From the NCBI GenBank assembly GCA_030734395.1, contig JAUZTG010000029.1, forward strand, positions 434,001 to 498,000: a DNA stretch of 64,000 nucleotides, written 5' to 3'. The stretch is from Sarocladium kiliense (Eukaryota; Ascomycota; Sordariomycetes; Hypocreales; Sarocladiaceae). Positions 1 through 11,118 of this stretch are shown one piece after another; the first letter of the stretch is position 1, and each line of letters opens with the position of its first letter. The notes beneath the pieces were generated by a model. It saw only the letters and a list, made by a program, of their open reading frames with translations, ran no database searches and was not told the DNA's origin. A program made the translations under genes and the position numbers.

Positions 1-1
1 A

Positions 2-451
2 AGCCGTCTTGCCTTCGCTAAGGAGCTGTGTCCACGTGTGATCACACATAAGGTCGAACGTGACACTGCCGAGGATGCTGCTAAGAAGATCGTCAAGACT
101 TTCGGTGGTGTCGAGCCAGCAGTAACGATGGAGTGCACCGGCGTCGAGAGCAGTATCGCTGCTGCCATCTGGGCCACCAAATTTGGTGGCAAGGTTTTCA
201 TCATTGGTGTTGGAAAGAACGAGATCAACATCCCCTTCATGAGAGCTAGCGTGCGCGAGGTCGACATTCAGCTCCAGTACCGATACGCAAACACTTGGCC
301 ACGCGCCATCCGGTTGGTTGAGAGTGGTGTGATCAACCTTGCGAAGCTGGTCACCCACCGTTTCAACCTAGAGGAGGCGACTAAAGCATTCGAGACGTCA
401 GCCGACCCGAAGAGCGGTGCGATTAAGGTTATGATTCAAGCTCTGGACTGA
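2..451 (+). CDS. Zinc-type polyol dehydrogenase (sorbitol/xylitol/L-arabinitol dehydrogenase family), 3' part
   Basis: The frame is already open at the window edge, so only about 149 C-terminal residues are present. They cover the second half of the Rossmann domain and the C-terminal catalytic lobe of a medium-chain, zinc-dependent alcohol dehydrogenase. The segment RLAFAKELCPRV near the start, the MECTG motif, the GGKVFIIGVG strand and the block YRYANTWPRAIRLV followed by VTHRF are typical of fungal xylitol, sorbitol and L-arabinitol 4-dehydrogenases. These enzymes oxidise polyols with NAD+ in pentose and sorbitol catabolism. The catalytic zinc ligands lie upstream of the window. Substrate cannot be fixed from this part; the YRYxNTWPRAIRL block is shared by all three activities. 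No intron is seen in this portion, and the stop is TGA at 449-451. Confidence 0.88.
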   Translation, partial: SRLAFAKELCPRVITHKVERDTAEDAAKKIVKTFGGVEPAVTMECTGVESSIAAAIWATKFGGKVFIIGVGKNEINIPFMRASVREVDIQLQYRYANTWPRAIRLVESGVINLAKLVTHRFNLEEATKAFETSADPKSGAIKVMIQALD

Positions 452-1409
452 GTGGAATTTCAAGCGAGGAAGACGCATCAGAGCCCTGGCAGGCTCTCCG
501 CCGGACGGTGGAGTTGTGGAGGAATCTAGGGGATCATAGGAGTTCATGTACAGCAATGATGAATGAAAGCAGTTTTGCCATAAAGTGAACAGAAGCACAT
601 TGAGAGGTTTTGCTGGGACATGGAGAACATGATGCCGACGGAACTGCTACTTCTGATCCGATCACGTGAATGAGGAGGAGAAGCGCACCTGCCGTACCTG
701 GCCAGGCATCAGGACTTTCTCGAAATGGCAACATTGTCGAGAATATACCTACAGGTTTTTCCTCTGGTCTCATGTCCCGTGCTTCTGGTCAGGATACCTA
801 CAGTAGCACTTCCCTCGTCGCGGTCACCGTTACTCACAGCCTGGGTTTTAAAGAAAAGATTCCAGGCATAGCATGTTCACATAGCCAGCCGTTATTACAC
901 TCCAAGGCTTCCTCAAAAGCCTCAAAAGCTAAGAATACATCGTGAGAAACTCTTTTATGATAGACTCTACAATTGATGGCATGAGGGAAGGACGAGGAGC
1001 CAGTCGTGGCATTCGATTTATTGCCATATTCGCGAGAGCCATGAAAACGGGTCTCGGGTAGGGAGGCAGGTCGGGCTTTGGGAATGGGCCAAGTTCATGT
1101 CGAGGCAGGCTACCCTGTAGAGCCATTGTTCCTGGCTTGACAAAGCCATCCCTGCCACCCCAATCCGGCTTAGCGCCCCTCCCTTCCATCCAACCGTCGT
1201 GGCAGCTCGGCTCAGGCACTGAACCAACCACTGTCCGGAACACTGGGCGAATTCTCCCGATCAGACTCTGAGCTTCTTTTTTCTCTCACCTCCGTCCATC
1301 ACCACCTCACCACCCAACCTCGCCCAATCCCCCTCTCCATTGACACCCCGGCGTCAATTCTTCTCCCTCCCTCCTTCCGAAGCGAAAACAGAAAATCACT
1401 TCGCCCACG
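452..1409. other. Intergenic region with ATP20 promoter
   Basis: No supported gene. The last 150 bases before the ATP synthase subunit g start are rich in C and T, as is common in leaders of highly expressed fungal genes. Short open frames here have no recognisable protein character. Confidence 0.6.
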
Positions 1410-2183
1410 ATGATCTCCGCCGCCCGCCCAGCACTCCGGTCCCCGGCCCTGCGCCGTGTCGCTTTCCGTCGTTACGAGAGCACCACCGCCCAGAAGGCCA
1501 CCGAGGCCGCGAAGGATACCGCCGGCAAGGCCAAGGAGTACCAGGCTCGCGCTTCCGAGGGTCTGTCGCGCGTTACCAGCGCTGCTGGTCCGGCCATCGC
1601 TGGTGTCGCGAGGGCTGCTAGCGGTACCCTCGGCAAGATTGGTGGTCGTACCGGAAGGCTGATTGCTTTCATTGAGAGTACGTGATCGGATTGCCCCTGG
1701 GCCCAGAGATGGCGCAATGGCGTCTCTGAGGTTGCCATGTGCTGCTTACGGTGGATTGGGATGCGGTGGACGTCACAGCTAACTTGATGGACAGAGCAAA
1801 CGCCCTTCGTCGTTTACTACTCCAAGGTCGCCCTCGAGATGGGTAAGATCGTTGCCCGTGGCCAGAAAATGAGCCCTCCGTACGTCTTTCCCTTCCTTCG
1901 TAATTGCTGCTCTACCGGTTCTGGACGCCCGGCTAACTCGCTACCCAACAGCTCCGTCGCATCCATCCAGACCTACTACCAGAACCTCTGGCGCTCCGTC
2001 CAGAACGGCTCCATCCTCTCCGCCCCCCAGAACCTCCTCAACCAGGCCCGCAACCTCAGCACCGCCCAGCTGGCCACTGGCGGCGTCGTCCTCGCCGAGT
2101 GCATCGGTTTCTTCACCGTCGGCGAGATGATCGGCCGCATGAAGATTGTCGGCTACCACGGCGAGACCGCCTCGCACCACTAA
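1410..2183 (+). CDS. ATP20: Mitochondrial F1F0-ATP synthase subunit g
   Basis: Three exons: 1410-1677, 1795-1879 and 1952-2183, giving 194 residues. The introns are 117 and 72 bases, open with GTACGT and close with CAG; both joins keep frame. The N-terminus is an Arg/Ala-rich mitochondrial presequence (MISAARPALRSPALRRVAF). The conserved subunit g core follows: PFVVYYSKVALEMGKIVARG, then the SVASIQTYYQNLW segment, then a C-terminal membrane span with a GxxxG-like pattern in the GFFTVGEMIGRM region. Subunit g sits in the membrane part of Complex V and supports enzyme dimerisation and crista shape. Length fits Pezizomycotina orthologues, which are longer than the yeast protein. Confidence 0.93.
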
Positions 2184-3408
2184 ATTCCTCGATCTACGAA
2201 CGGAGGTGCAATGAAGGGTGTGATTGTAGCAGCAACGGAGGGCGATGAACTGGGTTTGGAATCAAACGAAACAGAGGGAGGAATAATGAGAGGGTGACGC
2301 TCGTCTCATGCGAAAAGGGAGCCGAGGCAGAATGAGGAGGCGTGGGAAGTTATAGACGGAGTTTCCAAGCGGATAGACACGCGGGCCCTTTCCATGCAGC
2401 ATCTCTCTGCACATGAAAGGCTATCGAGAAGCAATCTGGCATACGTACACACTCTTCCTCCAAGAGTGCCAGACCCGAACCCCAAAAGGTGTACTTGTAC
2501 GAGTTCACTTGATTTGTACTCAATCCTAGTTTCCTATGTCAAGAAAGTCATACAAAGTTTTCACGATCTACTAGAGAGCCTCTGGACTCGGATTCTTGTT
2601 GATTTGTGTCTGTGCCTACCAGGGTCTGATATCGTGTTATCGGAGCTCTTGTGCATGCGTATAGGTGAAAGTTGGAAAGGCATCACACGGAACGTCGAGC
2701 GAATCCGAGAATTACATCTCGGCCAGCGCGCGCCAACCACGTCTTCGGTAAACCAACAGTTTCTCACAAAGCCGACGACTTAAAAGAGGAACTTCTCCGG
2801 CAGGTGTCATTTGGTGGGCGACTTTGATATGGATACCATGGCCAGATTCATCTGGCTGGATGTGCTCCAAGCTCAACACGTATCGAACAATTACCAGCCA
2901 CGAGAGGCCTCCCTAGAGTAAACATCACAGCCTCAAATGCGGCCGCATTCATGGTCTCAAAGGGGAGCTCAAACAACGAGTAACTGGACACCTCAGTTTT
3001 CGCCAGGCCACCTATTCTGCGGCCTTCCCACCGCCTATTTCCCATTCCTTTCTTTTCTTCCCGTTGCAGATCAAGGGACCCCCTGCAAGAGTGCACACCA
3101 CTTTTCCAACTGAGGTGTCAAATTGGGAGTGTTGCAAGGACCAACAGCATAACAAAGCCAACAACAAATATGCTTTCTTCCAAATCTGGCCGCCCGTCAT
3201 TTGCCTGGCTCGCTCGACATGTTTCGCCAGACCTGGCGACAAGGGCTGTAAAGCCTCGCTCGTGACCCATCGTCTCGTATTCAGCCATGATTTAACCACA
3301 ATGCCCTTGACTTGAGTCGTCAACGCCGCATGAGAGACGAGGCGGCTGCGGCCGATTGCAGCGACCGTCCTCAGTGAAGTAGGGGACGATGCCTATCGAC
3401 TATACTCA
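2184..3408. other. Convergent intergenic region
   Basis: Lies between the 3' ends of ATP20 and the methyltransferase gene. No coding frame with protein-like character and no RNA gene was recognised. Confidence 0.6.
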
Positions 3409-4655
3409 TCACTTTGCTACTGGTTTCCTCGCTGTCCAAATGTACCTAGTTCGTTCGTAAGATGATGTGACCAGAAGGAACCTTGGGGCCCCGAACAGAC
3501 TTACATCTTGCAGTAAGGATGCCAGCGGAGGGTGCAGACCTCTTCCTTGACCTTCTCGCATAGTGCTCGGACATTTTCAGGGTCCTCATTGAGTTTGTCC
3601 GTCATGGGCATGAGACTCAACGCCTCAAGACCAAGACAAAATCCCAAATTAAACCATCGGCCCGTCTCCCGCTCTTGTCGGTCCCGGCTCCAAGGATTGT
3701 AATATACCTTAATAACCTCCTGCCTGAAATCGGTGAAGCCTGCTTGCTCCATCAGATGTCGGGTCTCCTCTGGCTCGACCTTAACGCTGCGACCAAACTT
3801 CTCCATGCCAGTGATAAAGAAGTCAGTCCACTCCTTGAGAGCAGAATTGAACGGCATCTCCGTGTCATCCCAATTTGGCCGCCAGTCCAGCTCGACATGC
3901 TCTATATACCCCAGGCCTGGTGCCAAATGCCTGGAAGGTGGTCAGTCGCTGGGAGTGGTCGGCTTGTTTGGCCAAAGCACCGAGACTTACGCAAACGCTT
4001 TTCGGTACATTTCAGGCCATAAATCGGTTTGTATGCTACCGTACAACATCCGCATGTGCACCAGGTCGCATTCACGATAGAGCGGATCCCATGACGGCTC
4101 TTCTATGTCGAACTTCATCGTCCTCATGCCAACAGGAATGCTAGACAGCGTCAGCAGAGTGTCTCCACGGGCGGAAGTTCAATAGCTTACAGTGCTGGTT
4201 GGATCTGATTGATATCAACGGCCATGACATCCACACGTTCCGGAAGCCTGTATTTGCATATAATATTAGCGTTACAAACCTTACATATTTCCACAGGCCA
4301 GACTCACTCCTCGGCGACTGTAATAGCCCAAATGCCAGTGCCCGTGCCAAGGTCCAGGATCTTCGGCTTTCTCCCTAATGTGTTGAGCGCATAGGTGTAC
4401 GACTTCCCTTCGCGCGCAATCTGGAAGAATTTGTGAAACAGGTCCAGCCTGTTCAGCTCTTCCTGAACATGGAATCAGCATCAATTCGCCCAAGTGGCTG
4501 GTTGCAGGGTTGTCACGTACCGCATCGATCGGGAAAACATATTTCAGAGGCTTGTGTGAGCTGTAGAAACGTCCATGCTTCCAGAACCCGTCTTTGATGA
4601 ATTTGACCCCGTTTTCGCCGTTCCTAATCATGACACTGGTCAGCCAAGATCTCAT
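3409..4655 (-). CDS. LaeA-like SAM-dependent methyltransferase (UMTA family)
   Basis: Six exons on the minus strand: 4521-4655, 4308-4462, 4191-4247, 3991-4140, 3505-3930 and 3409-3445, joined through 50-60 base introns (GTACGT, GTGAGT, GTAAGC and GTAAGT donors); about 319 residues. The order matches LaeA/UMTA proteins: HGRFYSSHKPLKYVFP, then EELNRLDLFHKFF, the SAM-binding motif KILDLGTGTGIWAI, VMAVDINQIQP, the CDLVHMRMLYGSI block, GLGYIEHVELDW and the terminal MYIWTARKP. The last 37-base exon supplies IWTARKPVAK, which confirms the final intron. LaeA relatives act on secondary metabolism and development, but the family is large and many members are not global regulators. The start is uncertain: in-frame ATGs occur at 4653-4655 and 4629-4631, and an AT/G split by an intron at 4624-4677 is also possible. 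Confidence 0.85.
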
Positions 4656-7600
4656 AAAAGTGAGATTGACAGCTCACATGGCGTTAGAGGTAGTGAGGAT
4701 GGTGCTCAAGAAGCTGACAGCCAAGAAAGGCTCGACTTCAGATCTTGAAGATGCGTGGAGCCGTGAGAAACAGGCACGGTTCGGTTCTGAGCAACGTCGG
4801 GTAATTGCAGCAAGATATGACAAAAACTCAAGAGGTTGAGGTGTGGAGTGCGCCAGACGAGGTTGGAGGGGGTGGTGAGCCGTCTTATTTGAGATGTGAC
4901 GAATACGATGAGAGACGAGCCGCCGAAACAGAGACGGAATCCAGAGGCGCGTGTTGGTTGCTACCGAAGGCCCAACTCGACAACTGTCACAACCCAGCCT
5001 ATCTCGAGGAGGTTAGGTCGGTGAAGGCGGATGTTGACGTGGGTCCACGGACAGCTGCGATTGAGTCAGGCAAGGCTGATGATCTTGCTGCAGTTGAAAG
5101 CAGCCTCCCTTATGTACAGCCAAGCAAGTCCCGAGAGGTCGGCCAGTCACAGAAGGTGTGCCAGAGAGTGTGTGGGATGGTGCGAGAGGGGTGTGTTCGT
5201 GGCCGCGGCCTTGCGCGGCGCGTGGACGACGGGACGGATAGGAAAATGCGTGTTTTTGGGCAGAGGTCGAGTCAAGTTGTGGGCGGCTTGAACAAGAAAG
5301 AATCTTCTGTCTTCCATGTACCAAGACAGGGCTTTAGGTAGTGCTCATTCGCGCAGCAAAGGGCTAGAAAGAAACGGTCAGGGTCGTTCTTCGTTGAGTG
5401 TGCAGCCACAAGAACTGTCAGCTAAAATTCGTCTCGCAGGGGAGCGACCAAGGCACTGTGCAAGAGAGCAGGCGCTTGCAGGAGAGAGGGAGTGAACGAA
5501 ACGGACAAAGGTGGGCTCCAAACGCAGAGATGCAGGTAGAGTTAAGTAAGGTAGTAAAACAGTTTGGATAGGCTGGACTGTGAGTGCCTTATGGAGACGC
5601 CAGTGGGTGTGGTTTGTGCAAGATGGAGACAACTTCCAGTCTGCGCACCGTAGGCTGCTGTGCGTCATGCTCCAATTCCCGACGAGCCTGGTCCGCCTTG
5701 CGCACCATGGACTTCACAATTCAGGGGCTGGTTCCAACCTCAGTATACCAGCGGCCGGAGGGAAAGGTAATGGATCCTAGGGCAATGGTCTCCATGAGCG
5801 CAACTGTTGGTCGTGCTCATCTTCAAGGCGCCCGGGGTGTGTGTTCGATGCCGGGGTTGGAGGGGCCATCCCGCTGCGGATATGAATGAGGTGCATGGTT
5901 TCGGAGGGGTAGGCTTTCGCGCCAACCCTGTGTTTGGGACCCTCGACGCTGCTCTTGGATTAGCTGCGCGCCTCCAGACCACGCCAGGCTCAGCTGGGGC
6001 CATGTCTCTGCTCCTTCTTAGCGAACAGTGGATGCGCATCGAGGACTGGCATGATGACAATGAGCGCCACGAGGCACAAGCATGCATGTTGACTGTTGCA
6101 CTTGTCGATCAAGGTCCCATGTGACCGCGGCATCCATTGAGCATGAATTGCGGCAACGACACTTGACTTGTCCCTCCTGGCGATGCCTGGCCGCCCTCAC
6201 CGTATCACACCCCCTGGTAAAGTTTGGCCCGCGGGTGGACAAGTCTGGGGCGACAGAACATCGCTTCCAGGCTTTGTTGCCTCGATTGTTCCCTTATTGT
6301 CCGGTTGTAGCAAGCCTATCAGTCGTCACGCAAATGCGGCTGCGTACTTCAGACTTGGCCTCATGCTGATACGTAGCCAGTGCGGTTGCCTTTGAACCAA
6401 TTGAACCAAACCTGTGAGGAAGCAAACAACCTGATCCCCGGGCCGGCTGCTTCCCTAGTGCCCGCTGCGTTGCCGTGACCTGGGACTGGGAGTTCCTGGC
6501 ATCGGACTCTGGTTCTGTTGGTTCTGGATTCTACACTCCCCTGTGAGGCTGTGGGTGGGTGCGCTGGCCCACCGGCGTGGGTGCAAGGGCCGCTGTGGTG
6601 CTTGCATCCTGCAGCTCTACGCACTTGGTTAGACGGTCGATCAAGCCCTGTGCGTCAGGCCGTCGAGAAGTTGGTGTGTTGGGGGCCACAGTGCTTCGCA
6701 TGCTTGGCTTTATTACGTCCCCTCGTGGAGGTCCCAGTGGCTGGTTTCGCTTGAGAACGTCTCAAGAAGCACGAGTGGTTGTTTCCGGTCAAGGCAGGCG
6801 AATTCTCAGCTCGTAGCGTACGACCACGGGTCGAGGACCAGGACCAGGGCCGGAGACAGGGCCAACGTTGGCCAGGGATGATGAGGGTTGCTCCGGACGG
6901 AATGGGAGTCGACAGCGGTGACGCCCAACAAGGGCCAACAGCATGAAGCCAGGCGTGACGACGAGACCCTAAGGAACAACAATCAACATCAACAAGGACG
7001 TGCAGACTGGTCGACAAAACAATGTGCCTGCCTGACTGCGGAGGAGTTGTTGCAAGCATCCCACTCATACATGTTTCGGACAATTGCACACATGATTTGG
7101 ATGTTGTCAGAAAAGCTGTCGCAAAACGGCTAATCAGAACAACGTACTTCCGTCCTCTGTCGAGAAGTACGACTGCTTGTAACATGAGCAGAAAAACCAC
7201 CCGCTTGTCATTACTACCAGGAAGGTACGCCCATACAGAGTCGCAGGACGAAGCGCGCAATTGGAGGAAGGAGCGACCGCTGCGGTGTGTAACATCCAGA
7301 TCCGTCGTCAGGAAGGGGCGTACGAGCACAGCTCCTCCCCTTGGGTGTCCTTCTTCCGCCTGCGCCTGGCATCCTCACAATCATCTTCCCCTCTCTGCGT
7401 CCTGGTCCCTTCCTGTCTCTTTCACGCTTCACCGTCCTCGGCATGTGAGATCGTGTACATCTCAGCAACAATCTTTGCCCCTCACTAGTACTCACAACTC
7501 ACTCGTGTTCCGACTGGCGATCACACCAATCAGCTGTGGATATCACTTCCTGAGCACAATCATTCTCGACTGCCGCATGTTGTTGCACTCATGTGTCCCA

Positions 7601-10600
7601 TGCTGTGCAGACACGAACAAGCCTGGAAGTGCTAATTCCTCTGAGACATGTTGTCAAGGTGAAGCGAACCTCCCTGGCGTTACGCCCGCCCTGTCACACC
7701 TACCACTGGTGTATGACTACCAACACTTTACCACGCCTTCGGTTAATCATAAACACAGCCAATTCCGATACCTGCAGGCCTCGTCGATCAGTCACACTTC
7801 CGATTTCCTGGCTTGCGGCACTGGATTGACTCACCACACTGGTCATCGCACGCCCATGATTGGATCATGTCACATACTCTCCGAATCCTCCTGGGCCACA
7901 TGCAGGACCATCCTCCAGTTGTTGTCAGTAACACAGACAGACAAGCCTGGACATACCTACAGCAGAAACCATGACTGGGATTCGCGTGGCTCATGCATCA
8001 GCCTGTTCTTAGTGACTGCAGCTGCAGATTCCTGGCAACTGCGGCTCTTGTTAAACATGAGCTCATCCGCGCTGTTGGTATTGCGGCGTTCTTCGTCAGC
8101 ACTGTGCAGAGCTGCTCGACCCTCGGTGGGGTTCCTGATGGGATCTGGATCCTCGTGAGCGTCAACGAGTCAGCAAGGACGTGGAGCACAGAGTACATCT
8201 GACCCCAGTATAGTCTTCAGTGGCATATATCGAGCCCGAGGAGCAGGATTACGGCATTCGGTGCCGTCGCGGCTTCAGACTCATCTCATGATGCCGGCGC
8301 AATTGGAACTCCAAATGCACTGCGCCTCTATGTCAGATGCTCCGCTAACCCTCCCCACCATCCCTCTTAGTCGTGAAACTATTGCATCCCACCATCGCTG
8401 GGCAATAATGACCCGTGTCAGGGCGTCTGAGCAGACGGGCCGGAACTCATCCGTCAAGCCGGAAACCCAATGCCAGGGAATTGGGGGACTGCTCATCATT
8501 TGTTAGCCCGTTGTTACAACCATCACGATCTCGCTTCCATCAAGGATGGTTTGGAAGCGAGGGCGCCCATGTGGTGGCGCCAGGCAACAGCATTGCTCGA
8601 GTACGTAACACTCTTGGGGGGTTTCCCTTCCATGAACTAACGAGAATATCTAGATGTTGGCTAGGCGCCACTCTCGACAGTGGAATCACACACTTTCCTA
8701 CCATTCTCCAGCTGGCCTGCGACCCTCCATACCGAGACCACAACCAACGTCCCATCGAATCATAGCATCACCTGACTGAGTGGCGGGTGCGGCAACCCAT
8801 GCTAGTTCCAATCACACGGTGATTGCAGCAAGCCACCAAACCACACCCTCGGGACTAGCAATTTCCCGCGGGCGCTGACCAGCGCCGACCAGCGCCGAGA
8901 TGCGTGCGAAACAGACTCGGAGGTGGTGGCTTCCACCGTATTACAAGGAGTGCAACATTCACTACGGAGTTTTGTATCAATTAAACAACGGCAGTATTTG
9001 AAGTGCCTATGCCCATCGATGCTACTGCAATGGACCCCCATGCCTTATTTGAGTGCAGAGATTTGCCAAGCCCTGACGGCCTCAGCTGAAAGAGTGCCTG
9101 CCAACAAAGGAAATGGGGGATGCAACAGGGGACGGAGCAATTGACGCCAACCGCCGGTACTAGGATCTCAACCGGGACTGGGACTTGCCTAGGGTGCGAC
9201 CCTATCCCTGCTGCTGCCAGTCCGCCAAACGAACCATGCTGCTGGGTCACCCGCCCAGACATGACCATCCTGATTTTTGAAGACTCAGTGGCGGACATAG
9301 CATGCCGAGTTTGGGTCTTCGGCCGTCACGATGGCGTTTGATATTCGACTGCAGTCTTAGCAAAGCAGGATCATCCGCGGTGTGTCTCAGCATGCCCGGC
9401 GCCATGTTATCGTATCGGATCCATTCAGTGTTTGCACCCACACCTGCCTATCTCAGCTGCAAGGCCCTCGGCTGGTAGGCCCGATTGTTGCAGAGATGGC
9501 GCATTCGAACCGCCAGTGATATTGGATGGATCACGACTTCCATTCCTCTCGAAGCGCGCTTATCACCATACCGCGCCTCGAGGGTGCATGGGAGCCGAGA
9601 TGCATGGCTCTCGCGTCTAATCTGCTCGGCTCCTGGTGCCTTTGCCGCGGTTGCCGCGCGCAAAATCCTCTGTAATCTCCTTCATGCTCGATGAGCGGAC
9701 GCTGCCAGGCAATAATCTCGCTTAACTGGGGCTCCGACTTTCGTTTTCCTTCAGACTGCACGTCAGGATGGAGCAGTTCCTACAGTGGCTTCACGGTTTG
9801 AGGCCATAGGGCCACACTGTCAGCAAAACCCCCAAATTTCCAACCTGATCCTCCTTCAATACTTGCTCCAAGCCACGAAGCACAGAGTGATTGGATAACA
9901 TTGCTATGCTGTGGAGTAAATATCCGGCTCCCGATACAGGAATTGGACCAGCAGTTTGTTCCCAGGTGATGTGTTCGCTCTAGGCCTGTGGGCAGCTGCA
10001 GCCACTGCATGTTAGGCATCGCCTTGCTTGTGCAGATCTTGCACTGTGCCGTGCCGCCTACGTCGCCACGCCTGATGTTCTGAAATATCGGGATAATGTC
10101 CTGAATGATGTTTTTCAGTCGTTGTAGGGTATGACTGCTGGCCTTCGTGCAAACCGGTGCTTCCACAGACGGAAGCAACATGCAAGGGAACCCTTCCTTG
10201 ATCGATGATGAGAGCCTTTTGTATCCACGCAACGCTGCATGAGAAGCTGCGTGGCATTCATATATCAATTGGAGTTGTCCGCGGTTCAAAGACGCTTGAA
10301 TATCTTCACCTCGGGTCTCTCAGCCAGCACAGCTTCTGCAGCTCGTTCCCAACACATTAAACGCTCTTGGTTCTCGTCCCCTTCTCCGGCGTCGGTCTCG
10401 CGAGCCCACGGATCAAAGCGTCGCCATGTTCAGTGAAATATCCAGATGACAGTACTCGAGCCACAAAGACGAAAGTTTCTCTGGCCAGCTCGGTCCTGCC
10501 AACCTGGGGCAACGTCATAGTCAAGCAGTGCATCCCACCGCTTCTACTTGACAGCTTAAGAGGAATGAATAGCTCTGAGAGGGCTTTGGGGTGGCGCGAA

Positions 10601-11118
10601 CATATGCAGGTTAGGGGGAGGGGCCCTTGCGGATGGACTGAGAGGTAGTAGCCTTACACGAAGTCGCAACTCTACCTTGCGACTGGGTTATTCCAATCGT
10701 TTCATCAATAGCAGGATAGCTTCTTGCTGGGGTATGAACCATCTTCATGCTATGGAACAGAGCATCAAATTGAGAGTCAGACACTCGGGCACAAAGGTCT
10801 CCCGCGCATTGACTCAGTCGCTTTCCAGTTTCTTTTTCTTTTATTCATCAATGTTTGTTGAAGGTCCGTAAGAATAATACACACATATCCCCGACGCTCT
10901 CTACCCTCCCAATGACGCCATAGGCAACAGCATCGGTCCTTGAGGATGCATCACAGATGCGAGCAAAACTTTGTTTCCTCCCTATTCCGAGGATGTGTCT
11001 TTTCGTAGAATGCACCCTCTGATATCCCAGATTGCTGGTTCTTGATGATTGGCTTCTCGCCATCAAAGCATGGGGAAGGCATTGACGCAGGTCTGCCTTG
11101 ACATCCCCTGATGAGACT
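4656..11118. other. 6.4 kb region without a supported gene
   Basis: Extends from the 5' end of the methyltransferase to the 3' end of TOA1. Open frames of up to 378 codons occur, for example plus 7022-8158 and minus 6655-7329, but their translations are rich in Ser, Arg, Cys, His and Thr, show no conserved motif and have no exon pattern. Base composition is ordinary, so it is not an AT-rich transposon graveyard. A short direct repeat of GACCAGCGCC lies near 8877-8896. A long regulatory region, non-coding transcripts or a fast-evolving gene cannot be excluded. Confidence 0.5.

Noticed and set aside
6655..7329. 224-codon minus-strand open frame
   Set aside because: Overlaps other random frames and shows no motif or domain pattern.
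7022..8158. 378-codon plus-strand open frame
   Set aside because: Starts in the middle of sequence without conserved motifs, is rich in Ser, Thr, Cys and His, and has no codon bias like neighbouring genes.
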